NCBI GenBank assembly: GCA_963726715.1
Contig: CAVSDF010000014.1
Location: 77,815-141,814, forward strand
DNA length: 64,000 nt
DNA from: CAVSDF01 sp963726715
Lineage (GTDB): Bacteria; Bacteroidota; Rhodothermia; Rhodothermales; BA12
Direction of reading: 5' to 3'
The position numbers and the translations under genes were made by a program. This document shows positions 18,290 to 25,766 of this stretch, one piece after another. How positions within the stretch are numbered: position 1 is the first letter of the stretch; each line of letters opens with the position of its first letter. The notes under the pieces are model-generated. The model was not told where the DNA came from and did not search any database. It saw only the letters and a list, made by a program, of their open reading frames with translations.

Positions 18290-19114
18290 TCAGTCGACCG
18301 GCTTTCGGGCGATGGCGAGCAGGCCGGTGCCGGTCGGGTTGCGCGTGCGCACGTCGAGCGCGTGGAGGGCGAGGCCGACGGGCAGCACGGGCGCGTAGTA
18401 GAACGGCAGAATCGCCGCCGACGCCATCGAGCGGTTCATCATCTTCATCGGGCGCTGGATCATCCACCGCCACGCCGCGCCCCCATAGCGCCCGTACGTG
18501 TAGCGCACGTCCTCGACGCCGAGCCCCGCCTCGTGGAGCTTGGAGATCAGGTCGTCGCGGTTGTAGCCGTCGCGGACGTGCTCGGAGATGAACGACTCGT
18601 CGCCCTCGCCCTGCACGTCGGAGCCGCCCTGATCGCTCGGCGTGTTGACGACGACGAAGCCGCCGGGCGCGAGCACGCGCGCGAAGTGCCGGAAGACGCC
18701 CCGGTCGTCCTCGATGTGCTCCATCACATCGACGGAGAGAATGAGGTCGAACGGCCCGTCGGTCTGGAGGTCGGTGAGGTCTTCGACGGCGAAGGTCACG
18801 CGGTCGGCGTAGGCCGTCGTGGCGAAGTAGCGGCGGGCGTTGTCGAGGTAGTCGTCCTTGACATCGACGGCGAGGATGCGGGCGCGCGGCTGCGTCCGGG
18901 CGATGTAGTCGGCGTACTGCGCGAAGCCCGTTCCGGCGTCGAGGACACGGATCTCGCGGTCCTGCGGGAGGCGCTGGAAGAGGTCGTCGAGCGCGCGGTG
19001 GACGTGCCACGCGCGCAGGAAGAACAGGTCGAGGCCGCGGTAGAAGCCTTTCTGAAGCAGCGGCCGCTGGCTGAAGAAGCCGCCGAGCCGGTCCTTGATG
19101 GGGTCGTAATGCAT
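18290..19114 (-). CDS. Class I SAM-dependent methyltransferase
   Basis: 274 residues from ATG at 19114; the frame is intact. The Rossmann core shows motif I EIRVLDAGTGFAQYADYIA, motif II ARILAVDVKDDYLDNARR, then FAVEDLTDL, and motif IV FDLILSVDVMEHIEDDRGVF, followed by LAPGGFVVVNTPSDQGGSD. The last ~80 residues include a hydrophobic, probably membrane-associated patch (ILPFYYAPVLPVGLALHALD). Methyltransferases of this type act on small molecules, lipids or glycans. The neighbouring epimerase and glycosyltransferases suggest an envelope polysaccharide or lipid substrate; the actual substrate is not visible. A 29-base palindrome lies just upstream. Confidence 0.8.
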   Translation of the reverse strand: MHYDPIKDRLGGFFSQRPLLQKGFYRGLDLFFLRAWHVHRALDDLFQRLPQDREIRVLDAGTGFAQYADYIARTQPRARILAVDVKDDYLDNARRYFATTAYADRVTFAVEDLTDLQTDGPFDLILSVDVMEHIEDDRGVFRHFARVLAPGGFVVVNTPSDQGGSDVQGEGDESFISEHVRDGYNRDDLISKLHEAGLGVEDVRYTYGRYGGAAWRWMIQRPMKMMNRSMASAAILPFYYAPVLPVGLALHALDVRTRNPTGTGLLAIARKPVD

Positions 19115-19153
19115 CGTAAAAGGTGACGTGGATAGGGTCGCGCCGGGCTGGAT

Positions 19154-19182
19154 GTAGAGACGCATCGCCGATGCGTCTCTAC
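19154..19182. repeat. Perfect palindrome GTAGAGACGCATCG-C-CGATGCGTCTCTAC
   Basis: Two 14-base arms (19154-19167 and 19169-19182) flank a single central C. Sequences of the GTAGAGACGC type are dispersed palindromes in several other phyla such as cyanobacteria, so this is probably one member of a mobile or REP-like family. It lies between a gene end (19224) and the methyltransferase start (19114), both on the minus strand, and could serve as a hairpin between cotranscribed genes. Confidence 0.75.
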
Positions 19183-19223
19183 GCCCCCGATGGCCCGACA
19201 GGCAGGACGAACGCCGCCCCGCG

Positions 19224-19856
19224 TCAGTTCAGCGACATCCCGCCCATCGCATCGCCCGATTCCGGACCTGCGGCGGCGCCGTCGAGGGCGGCGCGGAGGA
19301 CGGTCGCTTCCTCGCGCACCATGTCGGAGGCGTCGGTGTCGGCGAGGCGGTCGAGGGTGACGCGGAGGGGGCCGAGGCCGCCGGGGCGAGCGGCGAGGAT
19401 CGAGAGGACGCTGATGAGGGTGAAGCGCACCGGCTCCTCGCCGGTCTCCGAAAGGCCGTCGAAGTGCGCGGCGGCGGCGCGGGCGAAGGGCACCGTCTCG
19501 GGGTCGAACGGGCTGGCGGCGAGGGCGAGGCGCACGAGGGTTTTGAGGGCCTCGCGGTCGAGCGGGTCGAGGCCCGCGCGGGCCGCGTCGAGCAGGTCGC
19601 GCGGACGGGCGGCGATGGCGGTGATGGCCTCGACGACGTCGTGCTCCTGGTCGCCCCCGGCGGCGACGTAGGTGACGCCGAGGTAGCCGTCCTCGACGAT
19701 CGTCACCGAGGTCATCCGGTACTCGTCGGCGAGCGTCACGCGGCGCGTGTCGGTCTGCGGGTCGGCATCGACGGAGATCACCTCGAAGTCGAGCTCGGCA
19801 AGGGCGCTGGCGACGGCGCGCAGGTCGATGTCGGGAAGAAGCGGGACGACGATCAT
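19224..19856 (-). CDS. Uncharacterised helical protein coupled to a sugar-nucleotide epimerase
   Basis: 210 residues from ATG at 19856, which overlaps the epimerase stop as ATGA. The N-terminal 80 residues are alpha/beta (VSALAELDFEVISVDAD-like, DEYRMTSVTIVEDGYLGV). The remainder is made of helical repeats (REALKTLVRLALAAS, FTLISVLSILAAR) that resemble HEAT-like or armadillo packing. No catalytic motif or known family was recognised. The translational coupling suggests a function with the epimerase, but this is inference. Confidence 0.6.
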   Translation of the reverse strand: MIVVPLLPDIDLRAVASALAELDFEVISVDADPQTDTRRVTLADEYRMTSVTIVEDGYLGVTYVAAGGDQEHDVVEAITAIAARPRDLLDAARAGLDPLDREALKTLVRLALAASPFDPETVPFARAAAAHFDGLSETGEEPVRFTLISVLSILAARPGGLGPLRVTLDRLADTDASDMVREEATVLRAALDGAAAGPESGDAMGGMSLN

Positions 19857-20875
19857 CGGCCCGCCCGGTCGTGCCCGTCCCGCGCGATGCCTGCGCGTCG
19901 AAGTAGGCGATGGCGCGGGCGACGCCGTCCTCGAACGTCGTGCTCGGCGACGAAGCCGTGCGCCGCCTGCCGCGCCGTGTCGCCGCCGCGAGCGAAGACG
20001 CCCTCGGGCTTGTCGGACGTGCCGGTGATCGCGGGGTCGTAGCCGACGGCGCGGGCGGCGATGCCGGCGAACTCGATGAAGCTCGTCAGGCGGCCGGTCG
20101 AGAGGTTGAAGGCCGTCGCCGTCGTCCACAGAGTCCATCGTGGCGAGCACGCCGCGTCACGCAGTCCTCGATGTGGATGAAGTCGCGCATCTGGCGCCCG
20201 GAGCCCCAGACGGTGAGCGCGTCGGCGCCCTTGTTGGCGATGCGCGCGCTTGCAGATCGACGGGAACGGGTACGTGTCGTCCTGGTCCTCGCCGTAGCCG
20301 GAGAACGGGCGGTAGCACACCGACGGCAGGCCGTGGCGCTCGTAGGCGAGGCGCGCGAGGAACTCGACGGTCAGCTTCGACCATCCGTACGACAGGTCCG
20401 GCATCCCGAGGTCCGACCCGTCGAAGCGGATGTCGTCCTCCACGAGCAACCGGTAGCCGTCGGGGCGCTGGAGCGAGACCGGGTAGGCGGCGCTCGACGA
20501 GAAGATGACGTTCTTGCCGGGCTGCGCGGTTTTGGCCCACTCCCAGTAGTGCGCGTCGATGGAGAGGTCGTCGGCGACGGCGAGCGGGTTCTGCTCGATG
20601 ACGAGGCGCCCACCGACGATGGCGGCGAGGTGGAAGGCGGCGTCGAACTGCTCGTGCGGGTGCGCGCGGAAGTAGGCGCGGCAGTCTTCGTCGAAGAACG
20701 AGAAGGTGTCGAAGTCGCGCGGGTCGAAGAGCGGCCAGCCGTCGGCGGGCGCGATGCCGCCCGTGAGCGGGGCGATGGGATCGACGACGACGACCGTGTC
20801 GCCGCGTTCGAGCAGCCGCCGCGTGACGTGCCGCCCGACGAATCCGGCGCCGCCGGTGATGAGATAACGTGCCAA
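19853..20875 (-). CDS. NAD-dependent epimerase/dehydratase (SDR family), frameshifted
   Basis: About 340 residues. TTG at 20875 opens ARYLITGGAGFVGRHVTRRL, the GxxGxxG NAD-binding start of extended SDR enzymes; no in-frame ATG is near. Further signatures are AAFHLAAIVGGRLV, NVIFSSSAAYPVSL and the catalytic YGWSK (Tyr-x-x-x-Lys). The C-terminal half continues in other frames as FNLSTGRLTSFIEFAGIAARA and FEDGVARAIAYFDAQA. Indels lie near 20250, 20150-20110, 19940 and 19890. Such enzymes epimerise or dehydrate nucleotide sugars for surface glycans. The neighbouring glycosyltransferases fit this role. The exact substrate cannot be read from the sequence. Confidence 0.82.
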   Translation of the reverse strand: MARYLITGGAGFVGRHVTRRLLERGDTVVVVDPIAPLTGGIAPADGWPLFDPRDFDTFSFFDEDCRAYFRAHPHEQFDAAFHLAAIVGGRLVIEQNPLAVADDLSIDAHYWEWAKTAQPGKNVIFSSSAAYPVSLQRPDGYRLLVEDDIRFDGSDLGMPDLSYGWSKLTVEFLARLAYERHGLPSVCYRPFSGYGEDQDDTYPFPSICKRAHRQQGRRRAHRLGLRAPDARLHPHRGLRDAACSPRWTLWTTATAFNLSTGRLTSFIEFAGIAARAVGYDPAITGTSDKPEGVFARGGDTARQAAHGFVAEHDVRGRRRPRHRLLRRAGIARDGHDRAGR

Positions 20876-20913
20876 AACGTGGATGGGAAAGCCGCAAACT
20901 ACGGCGGGCGGGC

Positions 20914-20943
20914 AACCTGTCAGGTCCCCGCACCTGACAGGTT
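20914..20943. repeat. Perfect palindrome AACCTGTCAGGT-n6-ACCTGACAGGTT
   Basis: Twelve-base arms (20914-20925 and 20932-20943) with a 6-base loop CCCCGC. It lies upstream of the epimerase on the minus strand. CCTGTCAGGT palindromes occur as dispersed repeats in other genomes. It could be a regulator site, but its length and hairpin shape fit a REP-like element better. Confidence 0.7.
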
Positions 20944-21062
20944 TGGGCGGACGGGACGGCGGATCGATGGACGGGAGGGACGACGGACGACGGACGGCGG
21001 ACGATGGGACGGCGGCGCGGGCGGGGGATGGTGGGGGCGGTGGTCGGTGCCGAGTGCGGTGG

Positions 21063-21084
21063 GGGGCGGGTCGAGACCCGCCCC
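21063..21084. repeat. Dispersed palindrome, GGGCGGGTC family, copy 2
   Basis: Ten-base arms GGGGCGGGTC and GACCCGCCCC with a 2-base loop, followed by TAC. It is in the gap between the epimerase and the zinc-ribbon protein (20876-21157), which also contains GGACGACGGACGACGGACGG-type short direct repeats and no gene. Confidence 0.8.
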
Positions 21085-21157
21085 TACGAGGCCACATTCC
21101 CATCCACGAACGACCAACCACAAACCAATCCCCCAATACCCCATCCCCAATACACGA

Positions 21158-22225
21158 TCATCCATTGCCCACCCGCCTCGGCATCCCGGTCCCCGCCGCA
21201 TCCGGCGCGCCGCCCAAGTCGTCGGCTTCGAGGGAGAGGCGGGCGGACTCGCGCGTCAGGTCGGCGGCGCGGGCGGCGGCGGGTGCGGCGGCGGTGATCG
21301 CGGCGAGGCCGTCGAGGGCGGCCTCGACATCGGCGCGGACGACCGAGACGCCGTCGAGCGGCGCGGCGATGCCAGCGACGGCTTCGGCGACGCTGGTGTC
21401 GAAGAGGCGGGCCACGAGGGTGTCGAGAGCCGCGCGGGCGGCGTCGAGGCGCGGTCGTACGTCGGCATAGGTATCCGGACGGGCGTCGAAGTGGCCCGCG
21501 CCGAGAGTGGCGAGCACGCGTGCGGCTTCGTCGCGGAGGGCGGTGAGATCGGCGAGGGTGGTGCTGGCCGTCTCCAGCCCCGCCGACGAGCGGGCGAGGG
21601 CGAGATCGACGCGGTTCTTCCACCACACGAGGCGCAGGTCGAAGCGGGCGCGTTCGAGCGCGTCGAGGCGGGCGGCGAGGACGCGGCGGGCGGTGTCGAG
21701 CGTGCGCGTCGCATCGGTCGGGCCGGTGGTCGGGGCGTGGCGGTGGAGCGTGTCGAGGCGGCCCCAGCGCTCGGCGGCTTCGGTGAGGGCGGCGTCGAGC
21801 GTGTCCTCGGCCTCGCGCAACGTGCCCGTCGTCGCGCGGCGCGGGCGGTAGACGGCGCCACAATCTCCGCACCCGAGCCGCCCGACAGCCAGCATCACGT
21901 AGCGCAAGGGCCGCGACGAGGACGGACGCTGCTTCCGCCGCTGCCCGCGCCCACGACGAGCATGAAGAGCGCCGATGGAGCGCAGTCCTCCGGAGATCGT
22001 CGATCGCCGTCCGCGCTGAGAGCACCGGACGGCCCGACGAGGTCGTACGTCACCGGCTCCTTGACGGGGGCGCGGTAGGTGGGAGTCGAGGCCGCAGTAC
22101 GGGCAGGTCGGCGTGCCGGGCGGCGAGGCGAACCCGCACGTCTCGGCAGGCCACGAGCGCGGCGGTGGTGTCGCGGCGGCGGCGTCCGAAGCGGGTTCAC
22201 GGCGCTGGTGTTCGACCGGGCGCAT
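21158..22225 (-). CDS. Zinc-ribbon protein with long helical C-terminal region, frameshifted
   Basis: About 355 residues from ATG at 22225, overlapping the end of the upstream glycosyltransferase gene. Two Cys pairs, CPYCGLDS near residue 49 and CGDCGAVYRP near residue 118, probably form one zinc ribbon or two halves. The next ~200 residues (TLREAEDTLDAALTEAAERW, RRVLAARLDALERARFDLRL) are strongly helical and coiled-coil-like. At least two indels lie between the Cys pairs (near 22085 and 21930). No enzyme family was recognised. The layout resembles zinc-ribbon proteins that mark or scaffold membrane assemblies, but there is no direct evidence of function. Confidence 0.5.
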   Translation of the reverse strand: MRPVEHQRREPASDAAAATPPPRSWPAETCGFASPPGTPTCPYCGLDSHLPRPRQGAGDVRPRRAVRCSQRGRRSTISGGLRSIGALHARRGRGQRRKQRPSSSRPLRYVMLAVGRLGCGDCGAVYRPRRATTGTLREAEDTLDAALTEAAERWGRLDTLHRHAPTTGPTDATRTLDTARRVLAARLDALERARFDLRLVWWKNRVDLALARSSAGLETASTTLADLTALRDEAARVLATLGAGHFDARPDTYADVRPRLDAARAALDTLVARLFDTSVAEAVAGIAAPLDGVSVVRADVEAALDGLAAITAAAPAAARAADLTRESARLSLEADDLGGAPDAAGTGMPRRVGNG

Positions 22226-23439
22226 TGCCGCGCGCGTCGCCGCCGGTTCGTCCGGCGAGGAAGGGCGTCAGGCCCGCCACGAGGGCCGTCCACGAAAAGC
22301 GCTCGGCCTGGGCGCGCGGCGCCTGCGGCGAGCACGTCCGGACCTGTCTCGTAGAACCGCGCGACGCCGTCGGCGAGGGCGGCGGGGTCTTCGGGCGGCA
22401 CGAGGATGCCCGCGACGCCGTCGGGCACGATCTCGGCGAAGACGCCGAGGTCGGTCGTCACGAGCGGCTTGCCGAAGAAGAACGACGTGAGGGCGACGCC
22501 GCTCGGCGTGGCCCGCCGGTACGGCTGCACGAGTCCGTCGGCGGCGCTGTAGTAGAGGTGGACGGTCTCGTTGGGGATGTACGACGAGAAGAAGCGCACG
22601 ACGGGCGGCGCGCCATCCACACCATCGAGGCCGAGCCGGGCCGCCTGCGCCTTCAACTCGTCCTCGTTGTTGTAGAACTCGCCCGCCACGATCAAACGCG
22701 CGCCGGTGCGGCGGTGGATCTCCGGCATCGCGTCGAGGAGGATGTCGAGGCCCTTGTACGGACGCACGTAGCCGAAGAAGAGCAGCGTCCGCGCGTCCGG
22801 AATCCCCAGTTCGGCCCGCGCCTCGGCGGGGTCGATGGCCGGATGGAAGATGTCGTAGACCGGGTGGAAGGTCTCGTGGACGACCGCGTCCGGGCGCATC
22901 TCCACAAGCTCCTTCGTCACGTGCTCCGAGAGCGTGAAGTGGCGGTCGGCGGCGCGCGTGAGCATCCGCATGAGCGGGCCGGTCGCCGGGAAGCGCTTGT
23001 GCGGGCGCAGGTTGTGGAGGAAGAGGCTGACGACGGGCATCGGCGCCCCGGCCTTCCGCAGCGCGCGCCGCATCGCCCAGAGCACGCCGAGGTAGGCGGG
23101 CACGAAGAACGGCAGCCAGTGGACCATCACGACCGCGTCGGGCCGGAGGTCGGCGATGCGCCGCCCGGTGGCGAGCCACGAGGCCGGGCCGATGGAGTCG
23201 AGCAGGCGCTCGGGCGGGTGCGGGAGGTCCCACGGCGTCTCCTCGAACTGCGTCTCGCCGGGAAACAGGCGCTCCGGGTACTGCCGCGTGAAGGTGACGA
23301 GGTGCACGTCGGCGCCGCCCGCGTCAACCTCTGCCGCGCCCATCGCCTGCGCGAGCCGGTTCGAGAAGTGCGCGATGCCCCCACGAAACGGCGCCGCCGG
23401 TCCGACGATCACGATGCGGGGGCGGGTGGAATCGGGCAC
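22197..23439 (-). CDS. GT4-like glycosyltransferase, frameshifted near the C-terminus
   Basis: About 414 residues from GTG at 23439. The start RIVIVGPAAPFRGGIAHFSN is the donor-side glycine-rich loop of GT4-like enzymes. The C-terminal nucleotide-sugar domain shows LLFFGYVRPYKGLDILLDAM, LIVAGEFYNNEDELK and the E-x7-E-type region YRRATPSGVALTSFFFGKPL with VTTDLGVFAEIV. The last ~35 residues shift frame near 22310 and 22240; the most coherent end is TGA at 22197-22199. It transfers a sugar from a nucleotide donor, probably for a surface polysaccharide given the nearby epimerase, GT2 and methyltransferase. Acceptor and sugar are unknown. Confidence 0.85.
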
Positions 23440-23541
23440 GAGAGGTGGAGGATGGAGATGGAAGGGCGGACGGGTACGCACGGTGGGAACGTGCGGGGAG
23501 ATCATGCGCGGGGTGCGCGAGGGCGACGTGCGGGGGTTGTA

Positions 23542-23564
23542 GGGGCGGGTCTCAGACCCGCCCC
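23542..23564. repeat. Dispersed palindrome, GGGCGGGTC family, copy 3
   Basis: Eleven-base arms GGGGCGGGTCT (23542-23552) and AGACCCGCCCC (23554-23564) flank one base, preceded by TTGTA. It lies in the 158-base gap upstream of the GT4-like gene. It is the longest-armed member of the family in the window. Confidence 0.8.
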
Positions 23565-23597
23565 CACGGACGTTCGGTGGCGCGCCGACGGTCCCGT

Positions 23598-24203
23598 TCA
23601 TCCGGACGATCCCGCCCCACCAGCGGTCGGCGACACACGGACGGTCCCGTCCGTCACGGCCCCGGATGCAGCGTCACGGGCGAATCCAGCGCCCCCGAAT
23701 TCACCGCCCCGCCCGGCGTGGCAACGCGCGCGGCGGGTTCGGGCGACGGTGTCGAGGCGGGCGCGCGCGGCGGGGCCGAGGGGTACGCCGTGGCGGTCGA
23801 GGAAGGCGAGCACGACGCGCCCGCAGCCCGGATGCGCGAAGCTCGCCACGAACGTCGTCAGGCCGCCGCGCCACCGGAACTCCAGCACGGCGCGGCGCGG
23901 GCTTCCGGCAGTCTTGCGCCGCAGCGCGATCAACTCGACGTGCTCGATGTCCGTGTAGGCCCGCGTGCGGCGCCAGAGGACGCGCACGTCCATCCGGTCG
24001 TCGAAGAGGCGCAGCCGGGGCGCGGAGCTGTTTTTGGCGAGCGCGATGAACCGCACGCCGCGCAGGCCGGTCAAGGATGCTTCGAGCGCAACCGGCACGC
24101 CCTCGTCGGCGATCTCGCCCCGCAGCTGGGCCGTGAGGGCCACCGACGGCGGGAGGGCATAGCCTCCCGACGCTCCGGGGGCGCGGACTCGGTCTGTACT
24201 CAT
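23598..24203 (-). CDS. Uncharacterised protein with a PH-like beta domain
   Basis: 201 residues from ATG at 24203, which overlaps the GT2 stop as ATGA. The centre alternates short strands (VRFIALAKNSSAPRLRLFDD, MDVRVLWRRTRAYTDIEHVE, VLEFRWRGGLTTFVASF) in the manner of bacterial PH-like domains, and ends with VLAFLDRHGVPLG. The last ~50 residues are low-complexity. Function unknown. Coupling to the GT2 gene suggests a shared envelope role. Confidence 0.55.
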   Translation of the reverse strand: MSTDRVRAPGASGGYALPPSVALTAQLRGEIADEGVPVALEASLTGLRGVRFIALAKNSSAPRLRLFDDRMDVRVLWRRTRAYTDIEHVELIALRRKTAGSPRRAVLEFRWRGGLTTFVASFAHPGCGRVVLAFLDRHGVPLGPAARARLDTVARTRRARCHAGRGGEFGGAGFARDAASGAVTDGTVRVSPTAGGAGSSG

Positions 24204-25257
24204 GGGCGCACGCGGACCTCCGCCGCAGTCGGGTGAAAGGTCTCCGTCGGCGCATCGACACTCCCGAGCCGCCCACCGCGCGACTCCTCGGCCACCTGGT
24301 AGCGGTTTGTCGTCTCCATCGCCGGGCGGATGATGGTCTCGCCGAGCAGCCCGGTCGTGAACATCTGCACGCCGACGACGACGAGCATCACGGCGAAGAG
24401 CAGGAGGGGCCGGTCGCCGATGGGCTGGCCGAAGACGACCTTGTCGAACGAGATCCACGCGGCCATCACGAAGCCCGAGGCGAACGAGAGGGTGCCGAGC
24501 ATCCCGAAGAGGTGCATCGGGCGCACCATGAAGCGCGTCAGGAAGCCGACGGTCACGAGGTCGAGGAAGCCGCGCAGGAAGCGCTCCAAGCCGAATTTCG
24601 AGCGTGCCGTGCTTGCGCGCGTGGTGCGTCACCGCCTTCTCGCCGATGTGGCCGTAGCCCTCCCACTTGGCCAGAAGCGGCACGTAGCGGTGCATCTCGC
24701 CGTAGACGTGGACGGCCTTGACGACGTTCTGGCGGTAGATCTTGAGGCCGCAGTTGAAGTCGTGGAGCGGGATGCCGGAGATGAGCCGCGTCGCGCCGTT
24801 GAAGAACTTCGACGGGATCGTCTTGCTCATCGGGTCGTGGCGCGTCTGCTTCCAGCCGCTCACGAGGTCGTAGCCGCCTTCGTTCATCATCGCGACCAGC
24901 GCCGGGATCTCGGCGGGGTCGTCCTGCAAGTCGGCGTCCATCGTCACGACGAACGCGCCTGCCGCCCGCTCGAACCCGACCGCAAGCGCCGCGCTCTTGC
25001 CATAGTTGCGCCGAAACCGGATCCCGCGGATGCGCGCCATCGGCCGCGCTGAGCCGCTCGACAGCCGCCCACGTCCCGTCGCGCGAGCCGTCGTCGACGA
25101 TCCACACGTCGAACGTCAGCCCGGCCCCGTCGCACGCCTCGCGGATGCGGCGCGTGAGCTCGGGCAGGCTCTCCGCCTCCTCATACGCCGGCACGACGAC
25201 CGACACGTCCGGGCGGGACGCGTCGGGATACACAGGGAGGAGCGAGGGCGGCGTCAT
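24200..25257 (-). CDS. Family 2 glycosyltransferase with two C-terminal TM segments (GtrB/DPM1-like), frameshifted
   Basis: About 352 residues from ATG at 25257. The GT-A core shows DVSVVVPAYEEAESLPELTR, FDVWIVDDGSRDGTW, GKSAALAVGFERA, the metal-binding TMDADLQDDPAEIP (DxD), GYDLVSGWKQ and DFNCGLKIYR. Two C-terminal membrane segments (LFGMLGTLSFASGFVMAAWI and LLLFAVMLVVVGVQMFTTGL) follow. This is the layout of polyprenyl-phosphate sugar transferases that load undecaprenyl phosphate with glucose, mannose or related sugars. Frameshifts lie near 25040 and 24590. It is in the polysaccharide block with the epimerase and GT4-like gene. Confidence 0.88.
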
Positions 25258-25279
25258 CGGGTGCGGATGCGGTGGTCGG

Positions 25280-25537
25280 TCACGGCGCCGACCGCAGGGC
25301 ACGGCGACGGATTCGCCGACCGGCGCCTGTTCGGAGAGCCGATGCCCGGCGAGATCGGGCGCGGCGACGGCGCTGCGCGCGCGTCACGCTCGGGAATCCG
25401 TCGCGGAAATCATCGAGGGTGTCGCCCGCCCTGGGGGTGGTCGAAGAGGGCGCGCACCGGCACGCGGGTCCCGGCGAAGACGACCGCGCCGTCGCATCCG
25501 CTCGGGGTCGCGAGAGAGGACGTTGGCGAGTGTCCAT
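25280..25537 (-). CDS. DUF433 protein, second of a tandem pair, frameshifted
   Basis: About 85 residues from ATG at 25537. Across three frames it reads LANVLSRDPER, GAVVFAGTRVPVRALFDH and GDTLDDFRDGFPSVTRAQ, the DUF433 pattern (G-x-P/VvF-GTRvPV...GD-ldeFl-dFPsVtreQ). Indels lie near 25500, 25435 and 25375. DUF433 proteins are small helix-turn-helix-like proteins often placed as antitoxins next to PIN toxins. No toxin gene follows here. It continues almost directly into the GT2 start, 22 bases away. Confidence 0.6.
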   Translation of the reverse strand: MDTRQRPLSRPRADATARSSSPGPACRCAPSSTTPRAGDTLDDFRDGFPSVTRAQRRRRARSRRASALRTGAGRRIRRRALRSAP

Positions 25538-25750
25538 CGAGAGAGGCCGCCGCACGCGCTCGGCGGCGAACGCCCCGCACGCCTGCACCGCCTCCGCCGA
25601 CACGCCGGGGTACTCGCGCCCGATCTCGTCCGCAGGCATCCCCGCCGCGAGGGTGTCGAGCACGACGGTCACCGGCACGCGCGTGCCGGTCACGCACAGT
25701 GCGCCGTGCAGGATCGCCGGGTGGGCGCCGAGGTGCAGTCTCCAGTCCAT
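25538..25750 (-). CDS. DUF433 protein, first of a tandem pair
   Basis: About 71 residues from ATG at 25750. MDWRLHLGAHPAILHGALCV, GTRVPVTVVLDTLAAGM and IGREYPGVSAEAVQACGAF match the DUF433 pattern and length. The stop is unclear: the frame runs on into the second copy, and a missing base near 25540 is likely to hide the true end. It starts 16 bases downstream of the gyrB stop on the same strand, so it may be cotranscribed with gyrB. A cognate PIN toxin is not visible. Confidence 0.6.
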
Positions 25751-25766
25751 GGCGGCAGAAGGACGC

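Noticed and set aside
20940..21010. Short GGACGACGGACGACGG repeats as a minisatellite
   Set aside because: Only three to four imperfect units in a G/C/A-biased gap; not enough to call a tandem repeat array.
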